Assembly: GCA_030524635.1 (NCBI GenBank)
Contig: JAUNGG010000003.1
Location: 1-64,000 of the forward strand
Direction: 5' to 3'
DNA: 64,000 nucleotides
Source of the DNA: Lachnospiraceae bacterium
GTDB lineage: Bacteria; Bacillota; Clostridia; Lachnospirales; Lachnospiraceae
Shown: piece by piece, positions 43,961 through 53,241 of the stretch
Position numbering within the stretch: the stretch's first letter is position 1
How the letters are laid out: each line of letters starts with the position of its first letter
Notes under the pieces: model-generated
What the model was told of the DNA's origin: nothing
The model's database searches: none
The model's input: only the letters and a program-made list of their open reading frames with translations
Position numbers and translations under genes: made by a program

Positions 43961-44965
43961 ATGATGAGAGTTCCATACGAAACCATGGTAGGCGAGTTTA
44001 AGAGAGTATTGGTAAAGAAGGGCTTTACCGAGGAGCGGGCACAGGCAGCAGCAGAGATCTTTGCACAGAACAGTCTGGCAGGCGTATATTCTCACGGTTT
44101 AAACCGTTTTCCAAGATTAGTTGAGTATCTGGAAAAGGGAGAGGTTGATCCGGATAATGTGGCAACCTGTGAGCTGCAGTTAGGTGCCTTCGAGCGCTGG
44201 AACGGACACAGAGGCTTCGGCCCGTTAAACGCAAAGCTGGCTATGGACCGTGCCTGTGAGCTGGCGAAGAAATTCGGCATCGGTATCGTAGCTCTGGGCA
44301 ATAACAACCACTGGATGAGAGGCGGAAGCTACGGCTTCCAGGCAGCAGACCATGGCTGCATCGGCATCTGCTGGTCCAATACCTGCCCGAACATGCCGGC
44401 ATGGGGCGGCAAGGACAGAAAGATCGGAAACAACCCGATTATCTTTGCAGTTCCCAGAAGCAACGGACAGCATGTTGTGATCGACTGCGCAGTATCCCAG
44501 TTCTCCTATGGAAAGATCGAGGACTGCAAGCTGAAGGGAATCCAGCTTCCAGTTCCAGGCGGCTATGACACCAAGGGCAACTTAACCACCGATCCGGCTG
44601 AGATTGAGAAGACCTGGAGAGTGCTTCCTATGGGCTACTGGAAGGGCAGCGGTATTTCCATTGCACTGGATCTGATCGCAACCGTTCTGACAAATGGAAA
44701 TTCTGTACATACCATCGGCACCTTTGGCGATGAGGTGGGCTTAACTCAGATCATGATTGCCATCGATCCATCCAAGGCAAACAGCGTAGAGCTGACCGAT
44801 CAGATCGTAGATGACATTATCGCAGATATCAAGTCCTCTGAGCCGGTGCAGGAAGGCGGAAAGGTGCTGTACCCAGGTGAGCCGGAGAGCCTGACGATTC
44901 AGGATAACCTGGCAAACGGCATCCCGGTAATCGAGGAGAAGTGGAATCAGGTTCTGGCAATGTAA
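43961..44965 (+). CDS. dlgD: 3-dehydro-L-gulonate 2-dehydrogenase (YiaK-like)
   Basis: This 334-aa Ldh_2-family oxidoreductase reads closely on E. coli YiaK by recall: GVYSHGLNRFPRLVEYLEKG, ALGNNNHWMRGGSYGFQAADHGCIGICW, LPMGYWKGSGISIALDLIATVL. It uses NAD(P)H to reduce 2,3-diketo-L-gulonate. AGGAGGATAAG lies before the ATG. Adjacent YiaL and TRAP genes complete the E. coli-like yiaKLMNO set. Confidence 0.93.
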   Translation: MMRVPYETMVGEFKRVLVKKGFTEERAQAAAEIFAQNSLAGVYSHGLNRFPRLVEYLEKGEVDPDNVATCELQLGAFERWNGHRGFGPLNAKLAMDRACELAKKFGIGIVALGNNNHWMRGGSYGFQAADHGCIGICWSNTCPNMPAWGGKDRKIGNNPIIFAVPRSNGQHVVIDCAVSQFSYGKIEDCKLKGIQLPVPGGYDTKGNLTTDPAEIEKTWRVLPMGYWKGSGISIALDLIATVLTNGNSVHTIGTFGDEVGLTQIMIAIDPSKANSVELTDQIVDDIIADIKSSEPVQEGGKVLYPGEPESLTIQDNLANGIPVIEEKWNQVLAM

Positions 44966-45102
44966 TTCGTTCGTTCAGAAGAACAGCCTGGACGTGATGA
45001 ACGAAAGGCAACAGCTGGAAACAGTAAGGGAAGGCAATGGGGCTGGGAGGAACGAAGCCAGCCCCAGGCAAGGAGAAGACAGGAAAGGGAAGGTTTTCAA
45101 TC

Positions 45103-46155
45103 ATGAGAAAGAAGTTGGCATTATTATTAGCGGCTGTTATGACGGCAGTCAGCTTGGCAGGCTGCTCCTCATCCAAGCAGGCCGATGACGGCAAGCCGAA
45201 GCCGGAATTAAATATCATTTTAGCACACAATCAGACTTCTATGGAGAATCCATATACGAAGGCAGCGATCAAGTTTAAGGAGGCTCTGGAGGAGGTATCC
45301 GGCGGCCGGGCCACCGCGACGCTGCATCACGGTACCTTGGGAGAGAATGAGTCAGAGCTGGTAGAAAAGCTGGAGCTGGGAGCCATTCATCTGACGGTGG
45401 CTTCCCCAGGATTTATGACCTTGCTTGGTGTGAAGGAAATCGACATGTTTTCCCTGCTGTATCTGTTTGACAGCTTCGATCACTGGGAGGCCTGTGTAGA
45501 CGGCCAGTTCGGCCAGGATATGAGCAAGCTTCTGGCGGAAAAGACAGATGACCGGTTCCGCATTATGGGCTACTGGACTGCTTCCGTCCGTGATTATTAC
45601 GGAAAGAAGCCGGTGGTCAGACCAGAGGATATAAAGGGCATGACTATCCGTACCCAGAGCACGGCAGTCGTACAGGATTTCTGGAAGCAGTGCGGCGCTA
45701 TTCCCACCTCGGTAGCATGGGGCGAGCTTTATCAGGCATTGAGCCAGGGCGTGGTGGATTCTGCAGAGAATGATTACACCAGCTTCCGGTTAAAGGAGCA
45801 TCACAAGACAGACAACGGCAAATATATCAGTGAAACCCATCATGATTATACCACTCGATTATTCCTGACCACCGGACAGTTTTACAATGCATTGACCGAT
45901 GAGCAGAAGGAATGGTTTGACGAGGCCTGCCGTCTGGCTACCGAGGAGGACCGCAAGGTGACCTACGAGATGTTCGATGAGTCTAAGGCGAAGGTGATCG
46001 AGGACGGTGCAATCGTAACCGACTTTGCAGATGTGGATGTGGAGGCGTTCAAGGCAATCGCCATTCCGATCCAGGACGAATTCGCAGCGGAGAACGGTAT
46101 GGAGCAGTATCTGGATCTGATCCGTGCGGAGGGAGAAAAGCTGAAGCAGCAGTAA
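45103..46155 (+). CDS. TRAP transporter substrate-binding lipoprotein (DctP/YiaO-like)
   Basis: This 350-aa lipoprotein has the lipobox LAGC (Cys21) and the DctP fold with the conserved Arg-type motif TIRTQSTAVVQDFWKQCGAIPTSVAWGELYQALSQGVVDSAEN near 190. It captures a carboxylate (probably 2,3-diketo-L-gulonate) for the two TRAP membrane subunits downstream. ATG 45103 follows a GGGAAGG site. Confidence 0.94.
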   Translation: MRKKLALLLAAVMTAVSLAGCSSSKQADDGKPKPELNIILAHNQTSMENPYTKAAIKFKEALEEVSGGRATATLHHGTLGENESELVEKLELGAIHLTVASPGFMTLLGVKEIDMFSLLYLFDSFDHWEACVDGQFGQDMSKLLAEKTDDRFRIMGYWTASVRDYYGKKPVVRPEDIKGMTIRTQSTAVVQDFWKQCGAIPTSVAWGELYQALSQGVVDSAENDYTSFRLKEHHKTDNGKYISETHHDYTTRLFLTTGQFYNALTDEQKEWFDEACRLATEEDRKVTYEMFDESKAKVIEDGAIVTDFADVDVEAFKAIAIPIQDEFAAENGMEQYLDLIRAEGEKLKQQ

Positions 46156-46247
46156 AGCGGAACGTGTGAGAAGCTTGAAACAGCTGGAAGATGAAAAACC
46201 GTTACAAGCAGAATAACAGGATAAATTGAGAAAGCAGAGGGATTGCT

Positions 46248-46730
46248 ATGAAAAAAGCATTAGGTTATCTCCAGAAGCTGCAGATCGCAGCCGGCGGAAT
46301 CTTTTTAAGTATCTTTTTAGGCAGCGTAGTGATTCAGATGGGCTGCCGGTATGTGGGTATTGCAGCCATCTGGACCGAAGATGTATCCATGTATGCATTT
46401 ATCTGGGCAGCCTTTATGGGCGGAGCTGCCATGGTTTATGAACAGAGACATTTTGCATTTACCTCCATCAGCGACATGATGACGAATCAGACCTTAAAGC
46501 GTGTGCTGGCCCTGGGAATTTCCGTGGTGATGCTGGTATTTTCCATCTTGATGTTTTATTACGGATGCAAGATCACCAAGCAGTTCTGGAATTACCGCTG
46601 GGTAAGCCTTCCGGACTTCAAGAGAGGTCCCACCTGGCTGTGTATCCCGGTATGCGGCGCAACTTCTTCTCTTTATCTGATCGGTCAGATCGTGGAAGAC
46701 GTAAAAGCTCTTATGAATGGAGGTAAGTAG
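46248..46730 (+). CDS. TRAP transporter small permease (DctQ/YiaM-like)
   Basis: This 160-aa membrane protein has four hydrophobic helices and the DctQ motif WTEDVSMYAFIWAAFMGGAAMVYEQRHF near residue 40-65. It forms the small subunit of the TRAP permease. Its stop lies 1 bp before the DctM start. Confidence 0.94.
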   Translation: MKKALGYLQKLQIAAGGIFLSIFLGSVVIQMGCRYVGIAAIWTEDVSMYAFIWAAFMGGAAMVYEQRHFAFTSISDMMTNQTLKRVLALGISVVMLVFSILMFYYGCKITKQFWNYRWVSLPDFKRGPTWLCIPVCGATSSLYLIGQIVEDVKALMNGGK

Positions 46731-46731
46731 T

Positions 46732-48018
46732 ATGCAGATCTTATTAGTAGTAGTATTTATCGCGTTTGTTGCACTTGGCGTGCCGATCTCCTTTGCACTG
46801 GGCTTCGTATCCTTTGCCGGCATTGCAGCGCTCCCCATTATCCCAAACAGCGTTGTGTTTACAAAAATGTTTAACGGCTTAAACAGCTTTACTCTTCTGG
46901 CAGTGCCGCTGTTTATCCTGGCAGCCAACCTGATGAATGAAGGCTCCATCTCCGACCGTCTGATCGATGTCTGCACTGCCTGTGTAGGCCATGTGCGGGG
47001 CGGTCTGGCACATGCCAATATCTTAGTATCCATGATTTTCGCCGGTATTTCCGGTTCCTCCCAGGCAGACACCGCCGGTGTAGGTAAGATCCTGATTCCA
47101 GCAATGGAAAAGCAGGGCTATGATAAAGCAACTGCGGTTGGTGTCACCGCAGCCTCCTCTACACTTGGCTCCATCATTCCCCCAAGTATCACCATGGTAG
47201 TATATGCAGGTATTGCTAATGTTGGTACCGGAGCCTTATTCATGACTGGCCTGGTTCCCGGCATTATGCTGGGAGTGGCCATGATGCTGGTAGTTGTGTT
47301 CTACTCCAAGAGAAAGAACTTCCCCAAGGGTGAGCGTGTTCCAACCAAGGAGATCATGAAGCAGGTTTGGAGCTCTCTTCCCGCACTGTTAACCCCAATT
47401 ATCCTGATCGGCGGCATCGTAACCGGATGGTTTACCCCAACTGAGTCCGCAGCAGTAGCCTGTGTCTATGCGCTGATCATCGGCATCTTCTTCTACCACA
47501 CCATTCAGGTAAAGAACCTGCCGCGGATCCTGATCGAGACCATGAAGTTATCCTCCCTGTCCCTGTTTGCACTGGCAACAGCAAATGCACTGGGCGAGCT
47601 GTTAAGCTACTACCAGTTAAATGAGATGGTTCAGAGCTTCTTCGTAGGAATGCCTGGCGGAAAGATCGTATTCCTGATCGTGGTTGTATTCTTCTTCATG
47701 TTCGTGGGAACCTTTATGGATGCAGTTCCGGCTATGATCCTGTTCGTGCCCATCATCCTGCCCTCTGCAACTGCCCTTGGCATCAGCTCCATCATCCTGG
47801 GCCTGATCGTAGTTGTAACCCTGGCATTAGGTCTGGTAACGCCGCCTTACGGCTTGTGCCTGCTGCTGGCCGGTTCCATAAGCGGGATCAGTATTGAAGA
47901 TTCCTTTAAAGGCGTGCTTCCCTACTTCTTGTCCTCTGTAGCTGTGCTGGCGCTGATGATCCTGTTCTCGGATGTGTTCCTGGCCATCCCGGCAGCATTG
48001 TTCCCCAACCTGTTCTAA
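46732..48018 (+). CDS. TRAP transporter large permease (DctM/YiaN-like)
   Basis: This 428-aa membrane protein has about 12 helices, the DctM motif GISGSSQADTAGVGKILIPAMEKQGY near residue 105, and a matching second half (VGTFMDAVPAMILFVPIILP near 325). It is the Na+-coupled carrier. The GGAGG in the 3' end of the DctQ gene precedes the ATG. It ends the regulon; a strong terminator follows 110 bp later. Confidence 0.95.
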   Translation: MQILLVVVFIAFVALGVPISFALGFVSFAGIAALPIIPNSVVFTKMFNGLNSFTLLAVPLFILAANLMNEGSISDRLIDVCTACVGHVRGGLAHANILVSMIFAGISGSSQADTAGVGKILIPAMEKQGYDKATAVGVTAASSTLGSIIPPSITMVVYAGIANVGTGALFMTGLVPGIMLGVAMMLVVVFYSKRKNFPKGERVPTKEIMKQVWSSLPALLTPIILIGGIVTGWFTPTESAAVACVYALIIGIFFYHTIQVKNLPRILIETMKLSSLSLFALATANALGELLSYYQLNEMVQSFFVGMPGGKIVFLIVVVFFFMFVGTFMDAVPAMILFVPIILPSATALGISSIILGLIVVVTLALGLVTPPYGLCLLLAGSISGISIEDSFKGVLPYFLSSVAVLALMILFSDVFLAIPAALFPNLF

Positions 48019-48132
48019 GGGAAGGCGGATATCAGCATGTGAGATAACATACATGCAAAATGGAAGCAGAATAAAAGAGGATGTCACAAATATCAGCAGA
48101 ATATGAAAATATGAAAAAATTGAAGTAATCGG

Positions 48133-48170
48133 AAAACCTCCTTCGTTTTACAAAGCGAAGGAGGTTTTTT
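48133..48170 (+). terminator. Terminator whose 3' arm contains the next gene's ribosome site
   Basis: AAAACCTCCTTCG pairs with CGAAGGAGGTTTT followed by TTTT. The AAGGAGG at 48158-48164 is also the only good ribosome site for the HlyD gene at 48175. Confidence 0.9.
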
Positions 48171-48174
48171 ATGT

Positions 48175-49638
48175 ATGGAAAAACAGGATAAGAAACTTAA
48201 ATTACAGGAAACGATGTTGATAGAACCAGGAAATGAAAAGGATGCGGCAGCGAAGGGGCAGCCGGCAGCTGGAGAGGATTCGGATGCTGCCTTTGACCGG
48301 GAGCTGGAGCGTCTGATGCAGGCGGAGCCGGAGGGAAGGAACGGGAAGAAGGGAAAGAAAAAAGCGAAGAAAACAAATGCAATTGGCAGTCATTCAAAGC
48401 CCCGGCAGAAGAAGTGGAGCCGGAAACGGAAGGCTCTGACTGCAGCAGGCGTGGTGGTGATCCTGGCGGCAGCAGCAAGACTGGCACTGGGCGGCGGCAA
48501 AGAGCCGGCTCCGGCTGTGGCGGTCCAGACTCTGGAGAAGGGAGAAATCCAGAACCGGCTGACCGTCACCGGTCCAATATCCGGCACAGACAGTGTGGAT
48601 GTGGTATCCAATCTCCATGCAGAGGTTCTGGAGCTTAAGGTGAAGGAGGGCGACCGTGTGGAGAAGGATCAGCTTCTGGCAGTGATCGACAGCAAGGATC
48701 TGCAGAAAGAGGTGGAGATCGCCCAGAATGCCTACGATCTGGCTGTGGTGACCAAGCAGGAGAAGCAGAGGGAGGCAGAGCGGGGATATGCAAAGGCAAT
48801 GCAGGACTGTCAGACGGCAAAGGCAGCCCTGGAACGAACCGCAGTGATGGTGCAGTCCGGCGGCGAGCCTCCGGTCAATCTGGAAAACGCACAGAATACA
48901 TATGCAGATGCGCTGCGGGAGGCAAATTCCTACCGCCTGGTGGGCGGCAAGCCGGCAGCAGACGAATCCTACGATCTGCAGATCAAAAATGCAGAGTTTG
49001 AGCTGGAAAAAAAGAAGGAGGAGCTGGACAGCGCCCAGGTGACCAGCCCCATCTCCGGAACGGTGGTCCGGGTCAATACCAAGGTGGGCCAGTTTGCCGA
49101 TAAGCCGGAAGATGAGAAGCCGATGTTTATCATTGAAAATCTGGATCAGCTGGAGCTGGAGATCAAGATCAGCGAGTATTCCATCGGTAAGGTCCGCCAG
49201 GGGCAGCCGGTTACCATCCATGCAGATATCTTAAATGACGAGACGGTAAACGGCGTGGTGGCCTCCATCTCCCCCACTGGAGAGGAGAAGGGCGGCGGCT
49301 CCAGTGAACGGGTGATCCCCACCACCATTGAGATCACCGACCAGAACACGAAGCTGATCGCCGGGATCACGGCAAAGGCGGAGATCGTGCTGGAGGAGGC
49401 AAAGGATGTGCTGGTAGTTCCAGTCTCAGCCCTGTATCAGCAGGATGACGGCAGCCTTTGTGTGCAGAAGGTGGAGAATCAAACCATTCATCTGGTTTTG
49501 GTGAAAACTGGCGTGGAGAGCGATATTAATATAGAAGTAACACCTGTGGAGGAGGGCACGCTGCAGGCTGGAGATACCATCGTGACCAATGCATCCTCTG
49601 CATTGACAGAAGGAATGACCGTTACGGTGATGAATTAG
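48175..49638 (+). CDS. HlyD/MacA-like efflux adaptor (membrane fusion protein)
   Basis: This 487-aa protein has a charged, Lys-rich N-terminal tail, one membrane helix near residues 85-105, a biotinyl-lipoyl half-domain, and a helical hairpin near 180-290. A second half-domain and a beta-barrel (VTSPISGTVVRVNTKVGQF) complete the adaptor. It couples the ABC pair downstream, a MacAB-like exporter in a Gram-positive cell. It has no signal peptide beyond the helix. Confidence 0.92.
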   Translation: MEKQDKKLKLQETMLIEPGNEKDAAAKGQPAAGEDSDAAFDRELERLMQAEPEGRNGKKGKKKAKKTNAIGSHSKPRQKKWSRKRKALTAAGVVVILAAAARLALGGGKEPAPAVAVQTLEKGEIQNRLTVTGPISGTDSVDVVSNLHAEVLELKVKEGDRVEKDQLLAVIDSKDLQKEVEIAQNAYDLAVVTKQEKQREAERGYAKAMQDCQTAKAALERTAVMVQSGGEPPVNLENAQNTYADALREANSYRLVGGKPAADESYDLQIKNAEFELEKKKEELDSAQVTSPISGTVVRVNTKVGQFADKPEDEKPMFIIENLDQLELEIKISEYSIGKVRQGQPVTIHADILNDETVNGVVASISPTGEEKGGGSSERVIPTTIEITDQNTKLIAGITAKAEIVLEEAKDVLVVPVSALYQQDDGSLCVQKVENQTIHLVLVKTGVESDINIEVTPVEEGTLQAGDTIVTNASSALTEGMTVTVMN

Positions 49639-49653
49639 GAGAGCAGGAAATCT

Positions 49654-50460
49654 ATGAAAGACAGAAATCCTATAACGGATAAAATCGTATCACTGAAAAG
49701 GCAGCTGATTGGAAGAAAGGGAGAACTGCCGGCATATATGACCCAGAATATCAGCCAGGATCTGATCCGTCTGGAGAATCTGGTAAAGATCTATGATACC
49801 GGTGTCATCAAGGTGCTGGGCTTAAAAAAGATCAATCTGACCATTAAGCGGGGCGAGTTTGTGGCGATCATGGGACAGTCCGGCTCGGGAAAATCCACGC
49901 TGATGAATATCTTAGGCTGCCTGGATCGGCCAACCATGGGACACTATTACCTGGATGGGATCGATACGGCAGAGCTTACGTCCAATCAGCTCTCCGAGGT
50001 GCGGAACCGGAAGATCGGCTTCGTATTTCAGTCCTTCAACCTGATCCCCAGAACTTCCGCCTTAAAAAATGTGGAGCTGCCTATGACCTATGCCCATAAG
50101 CTGTCGAAATGGGAACGGCAGGAGCGGGCACTGGCGCTGTTGGAGCGGGTAGGTCTGGGAGCCAGATATGAGCACATGCCAAATGAAATGTCCGGCGGCC
50201 AGCGGCAGCGTGTGGCCATCGCCAGAGCCCTGGCCAATGAGCCGCCGCTGATCCTGGCAGATGAGCCTACCGGAAATCTGGATACCGCCTCCTCCATTGA
50301 GATCATGGAGCTGTTCAGCCGGCTTCATCAGGACGGAGCCACGGTGGTGGTGGTAACCCATGAGGAGGATATCGCTGCCTTTACCAACCGGATCATCCGG
50401 TTCCGGGACGGAGAAATCATCAGCGATGTAAGGAAGGGGGAAGAGACAAATGCTGATTGA
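49654..50460 (+). CDS. ABC transporter ATP-binding protein (MacB/LolD type)
   Basis: This 268-aa ATPase has Walker [10 protein letters not shown] near residue 76, Q-loop FVFQSFNL, signature [15 protein letters not shown] near 180 and Walker [12 protein letters not shown] near 200. It powers the permease at 50450, which overlaps it by 11 bp. The N-terminal 30 residues are a non-conserved basic tail. Confidence 0.96.
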   Translation: MKDRNPITDKIVSLKRQLIGRKGELPAYMTQNISQDLIRLENLVKIYDTGVIKVLGLKKINLTIKRGEFVAIMGQSGSGKSTLMNILGCLDRPTMGHYYLDGIDTAELTSNQLSEVRNRKIGFVFQSFNLIPRTSALKNVELPMTYAHKLSKWERQERALALLERVGLGARYEHMPNEMSGGQRQRVAIARALANEPPLILADEPTGNLDTASSIEIMELFSRLHQDGATVVVVTHEEDIAAFTNRIIRFRDGEIISDVRKGEETNAD

Positions 50461-51664
50461 AAATATGATGATGGCATTTTCCGCAATCCGGGCAAATAAG
50501 ATGCGGTCGATCCTGACCATGCTGGGCATTGTCATCGGTATCGGCTCCGTCATCTCCATCGTGTCCATCGGTGATACCATGCGGAACCTGTTTGCCGATC
50601 TTTATAAAGATATCGGTGTGACACAGGGGTACTGCCAGGTAAAAAGCTGGGTGGTAGATGACTGGCGGCAGAGCGACATGTTTACTCTGGATGAGATGGA
50701 GCGGGTGAAGGAGGTTTTTGGAGATGAGATTGCCTACATTGACAGCAGTGCATCCGCCGCAGGTGATGCCGTGTTTGGCCGGACCAAGGTAAAATTCAGC
50801 TTCTCCGGAATCGATTATAATTTTCAGAATGTACAGCCGGTGAATCTGGTGTACGGCCGATACTTAAATCAGGGGGATATCCTGGGCAGGCGGCAGAATG
50901 CTGTTATGGATGTGAAAAGCGCCGAGAAGCTGTTCGGCACAGAAAATGCGGTAGGAAAGACCTTCCGCACTACCATATACGGGGATGTGCAGGATTACAC
51001 CGTGGTAGGCGTGTACCGGAAGGATATCAGCCCCTTCCAGGCATTGATGATGGGAGACAGCCAGGACAGCGGTGAGGCCTACATCCCCTACACCATCCTC
51101 ACCTGGCCCAACGATTATTTTTCAGAGCTTCATATTTACGCATCGGAAGATGTAGATCTGAATGATTTTTATACTCGCTTTACCGACTATATCGCCAAGC
51201 TGAAGGACCGGACGCCGGACCAGATTTACATATACACGGCAGTAGAAGAGATGGGCTCCATCGATTCTATGATGGGCGGCCTGTCCCTTGCCGTAGGCGG
51301 AATCGCTGCCATCTCCCTGATCGTAGGCGGTATCGGCATCATGAACATTATGCTGGTTTCTGTCACTGAGCGCACCCGGGAAATCGGCATCCGAAAAGCT
51401 CTGGGAGCCAGGACCAGGGATGTGATGATTCAGTTCCTCACCGAATCCGCGATCCTGTCCGCCATGGGCGGCATCCTGGGCATTCTCATCGGAACCGGCC
51501 TGGTAGGCTTAGGCGGCCTGGCGCTTGGTGTTCCCGTAGTAGTAAAACCAGCAGTGGTCCTTCTGGCCGTAGGCTTCTCCGCCATGGTAGGGATCTTCTT
51601 CGGCCTTTACCCCGCCTCCAAGGCTGCGAAATCCGACCCCATCGATGCACTGCGCTACGAATAA
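50450..51664 (+). CDS. ABC transporter permease (MacB/FtsX type)
   Basis: This 404-aa membrane protein has one N-terminal helix, an extracellular MacB_PCD-type domain (residues 45-265), and three C-terminal helices with FtsX motif GIGIMNIMLVSVTERTREIGIRKALGARTRDV. Substrates of such pumps include antimicrobial peptides or lipids. It ends the exporter operon. Confidence 0.95.
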   Translation: MLIENMMMAFSAIRANKMRSILTMLGIVIGIGSVISIVSIGDTMRNLFADLYKDIGVTQGYCQVKSWVVDDWRQSDMFTLDEMERVKEVFGDEIAYIDSSASAAGDAVFGRTKVKFSFSGIDYNFQNVQPVNLVYGRYLNQGDILGRRQNAVMDVKSAEKLFGTENAVGKTFRTTIYGDVQDYTVVGVYRKDISPFQALMMGDSQDSGEAYIPYTILTWPNDYFSELHIYASEDVDLNDFYTRFTDYIAKLKDRTPDQIYIYTAVEEMGSIDSMMGGLSLAVGGIAAISLIVGGIGIMNIMLVSVTERTREIGIRKALGARTRDVMIQFLTESAILSAMGGILGILIGTGLVGLGGLALGVPVVVKPAVVLLAVGFSAMVGIFFGLYPASKAAKSDPIDALRYE

Positions 51665-51674
51665 TAAAACCATC

Positions 51675-51713
51675 AAAAAACTCTGTCTGTTTCTTTGCAG
51701 ATGGAGTTTTTTA
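51675..51713 (+). terminator. Intrinsic terminator of the ABC exporter operon
   Basis: AAAAACTC and GAGTTTTTT close a stem with inner TCTG/CAGA pairing, ending in a T run. Confidence 0.75.
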
Positions 51714-51807
51714 TTACAATTTTATAAAAAATAAGTATAACTACTCGCAAACCCAGAAATTATATGGTATACTTAATTGATATCGTAAGGTTAAAGGAGC
51801 TGGCAGT

Positions 51808-52254
51808 ATGCTGAATGAAGAGAAAATCAAGCTTATGACAGGCATCGCCATGTTTGAGAAGAAAGAAGGAAAACGGATCTTCCCATTAAACTGCTATTTT
51901 AAAAGCGATTACATCGGAAGACATCTGTTTGGCGCGTTTTTCGGATATACCCTGTGTTTTATCCTGGGAGCGGTTCTCTGGGTGCTGTATCACCTGGAAA
52001 TGCTTTTGGACAGTGCCAGTATGGACCTGTTCCTTTCTCTGGGCAGGCGGTTTGGCCTTATTTATCTGCTGGGTCTGATCTTTTATCTGCTGATCACAGC
52101 CATGGTCTGTTGGAAGCGGTATGATTATGCCAGCGGAGGCATGCGGGTCTATATAGCCAAATTAAAACGCCTTGAGAAACGGTATGAATACCAGAACAAG
52201 GTGAAGGAGATGTCAAAGGAGGGCGTTCGGCATGATGGGACTTCTGGTATTTAA
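51808..52254 (+). CDS. Membrane protein of unknown function (upstream of cdaA)
   Basis: This 148-aa protein has two or three hydrophobic helices (about residues 40-60, 65-75 and 80-100) and a basic C-terminal helix. I do not recognise a family. AAAGGAGC precedes the ATG, and an extended -10 (TGGTATACT) lies at 51765-51773. It overlaps the next membrane protein by 23 bp, indicating co-translation with it and with cdaA-cdaR. Confidence 0.72.
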   Translation: MLNEEKIKLMTGIAMFEKKEGKRIFPLNCYFKSDYIGRHLFGAFFGYTLCFILGAVLWVLYHLEMLLDSASMDLFLSLGRRFGLIYLLGLIFYLLITAMVCWKRYDYASGGMRVYIAKLKRLEKRYEYQNKVKEMSKEGVRHDGTSGI

Positions 52255-53176
52255 GGAGCATTTGAAGGCCTTCTATGGGAAGTACAGTTTTATATTGAAT
52301 TCATTGAAAAAATTTGGGCTGGCACTGCTGGTTTTTCTGATGCTGAATCAGAATGTGGGATTTATGACAGCCTTGAAGAATCCGGCAGTTCTGGTGGTGT
52401 TAAGCCTGCTGTGTGCATTTCTGCCCCTCAGCGTGCTGACCGGTCTGGCGGCAGTTTTTATGCTGATCCATCTGTACAGCCTGTCTCTTGAGCTGGCAGT
52501 GATCACAGGGATCCTGGTTTTAGCTGCGGCGATCCTTTACAGCAGCTTTCAGCCTGGAAATTCGATCCTGATGGTTTTGATCCCTCTTTTGTTTTTTATC
52601 AGGATCCCTTATGCGGCACCGCTGATCGTAGGGCTGTCCTATGGACTGTCTGCCATGATCCCCATGAGCTTTGGCGTGTTTCTCTATTTTCTTCTGATAT
52701 ATGCCAAGCAGAATGCCGGCGTGCTGGTGGGTACCGGGACCATCGATATTACACAGAAGTATATGCAGATATTAAAAAGTCTGTTTTCCAATGAGATGAT
52801 GCTGATCATGGTGATTGCTTTCCTGGCAGCAGCGATTGTGGTTTATCTGATCCGGAATCTGTCTTTGGATTATTCCTGGTCGATTGCAATTGCGGCAGGC
52901 ACTGTGGTGGAGTTGGCTGTGATCTTTATCGGGAACTCCAGAATGGATGTGAGCCTGTCCATCGGCTCCCTTGCAATCGGGGTTCTTGTGTCTGTTATTT
53001 TGGCATTTATCTTCCAGTTTTTTGTATTTGCGGTGGATTATTCCAGAACCGAGTTCCTGCAGTTTCAGGATGATGATTATTACTATTATGTAAAGGCGGT
53101 TCCCAAGGTAGCAGTGAGCACGCCGGATGTAAAGGTTCAGCGGATCAATAAGCGGAAAGAAGATAAAATGCAGTAA
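52232..53176 (+). CDS. Polytopic membrane protein of unknown function (upstream of cdaA)
   Basis: This 314-aa protein has about 8-10 hydrophobic segments over residues 20-275 and a polar, charged tail (RINKRKEDKMQ). I do not recognise a family. The ATG at 52232 or 52235 follows AGGAGGG. It is 66 bp before cdaA and probably belongs to the same operon, so a link to c-di-AMP or envelope control is inferred. Confidence 0.75.
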   Translation: MMGLLVFKEHLKAFYGKYSFILNSLKKFGLALLVFLMLNQNVGFMTALKNPAVLVVLSLLCAFLPLSVLTGLAAVFMLIHLYSLSLELAVITGILVLAAAILYSSFQPGNSILMVLIPLLFFIRIPYAAPLIVGLSYGLSAMIPMSFGVFLYFLLIYAKQNAGVLVGTGTIDITQKYMQILKSLFSNEMMLIMVIAFLAAAIVVYLIRNLSLDYSWSIAIAAGTVVELAVIFIGNSRMDVSLSIGSLAIGVLVSVILAFIFQFFVFAVDYSRTEFLQFQDDDYYYYVKAVPKVAVSTPDVKVQRINKRKEDKMQ

Positions 53177-53241
53177 CAAAATCATGAAAATTGATTCCCG
53201 GTTCTGGTGCGGAAGCGGGATGGAAGGGAGGACATGGCACC

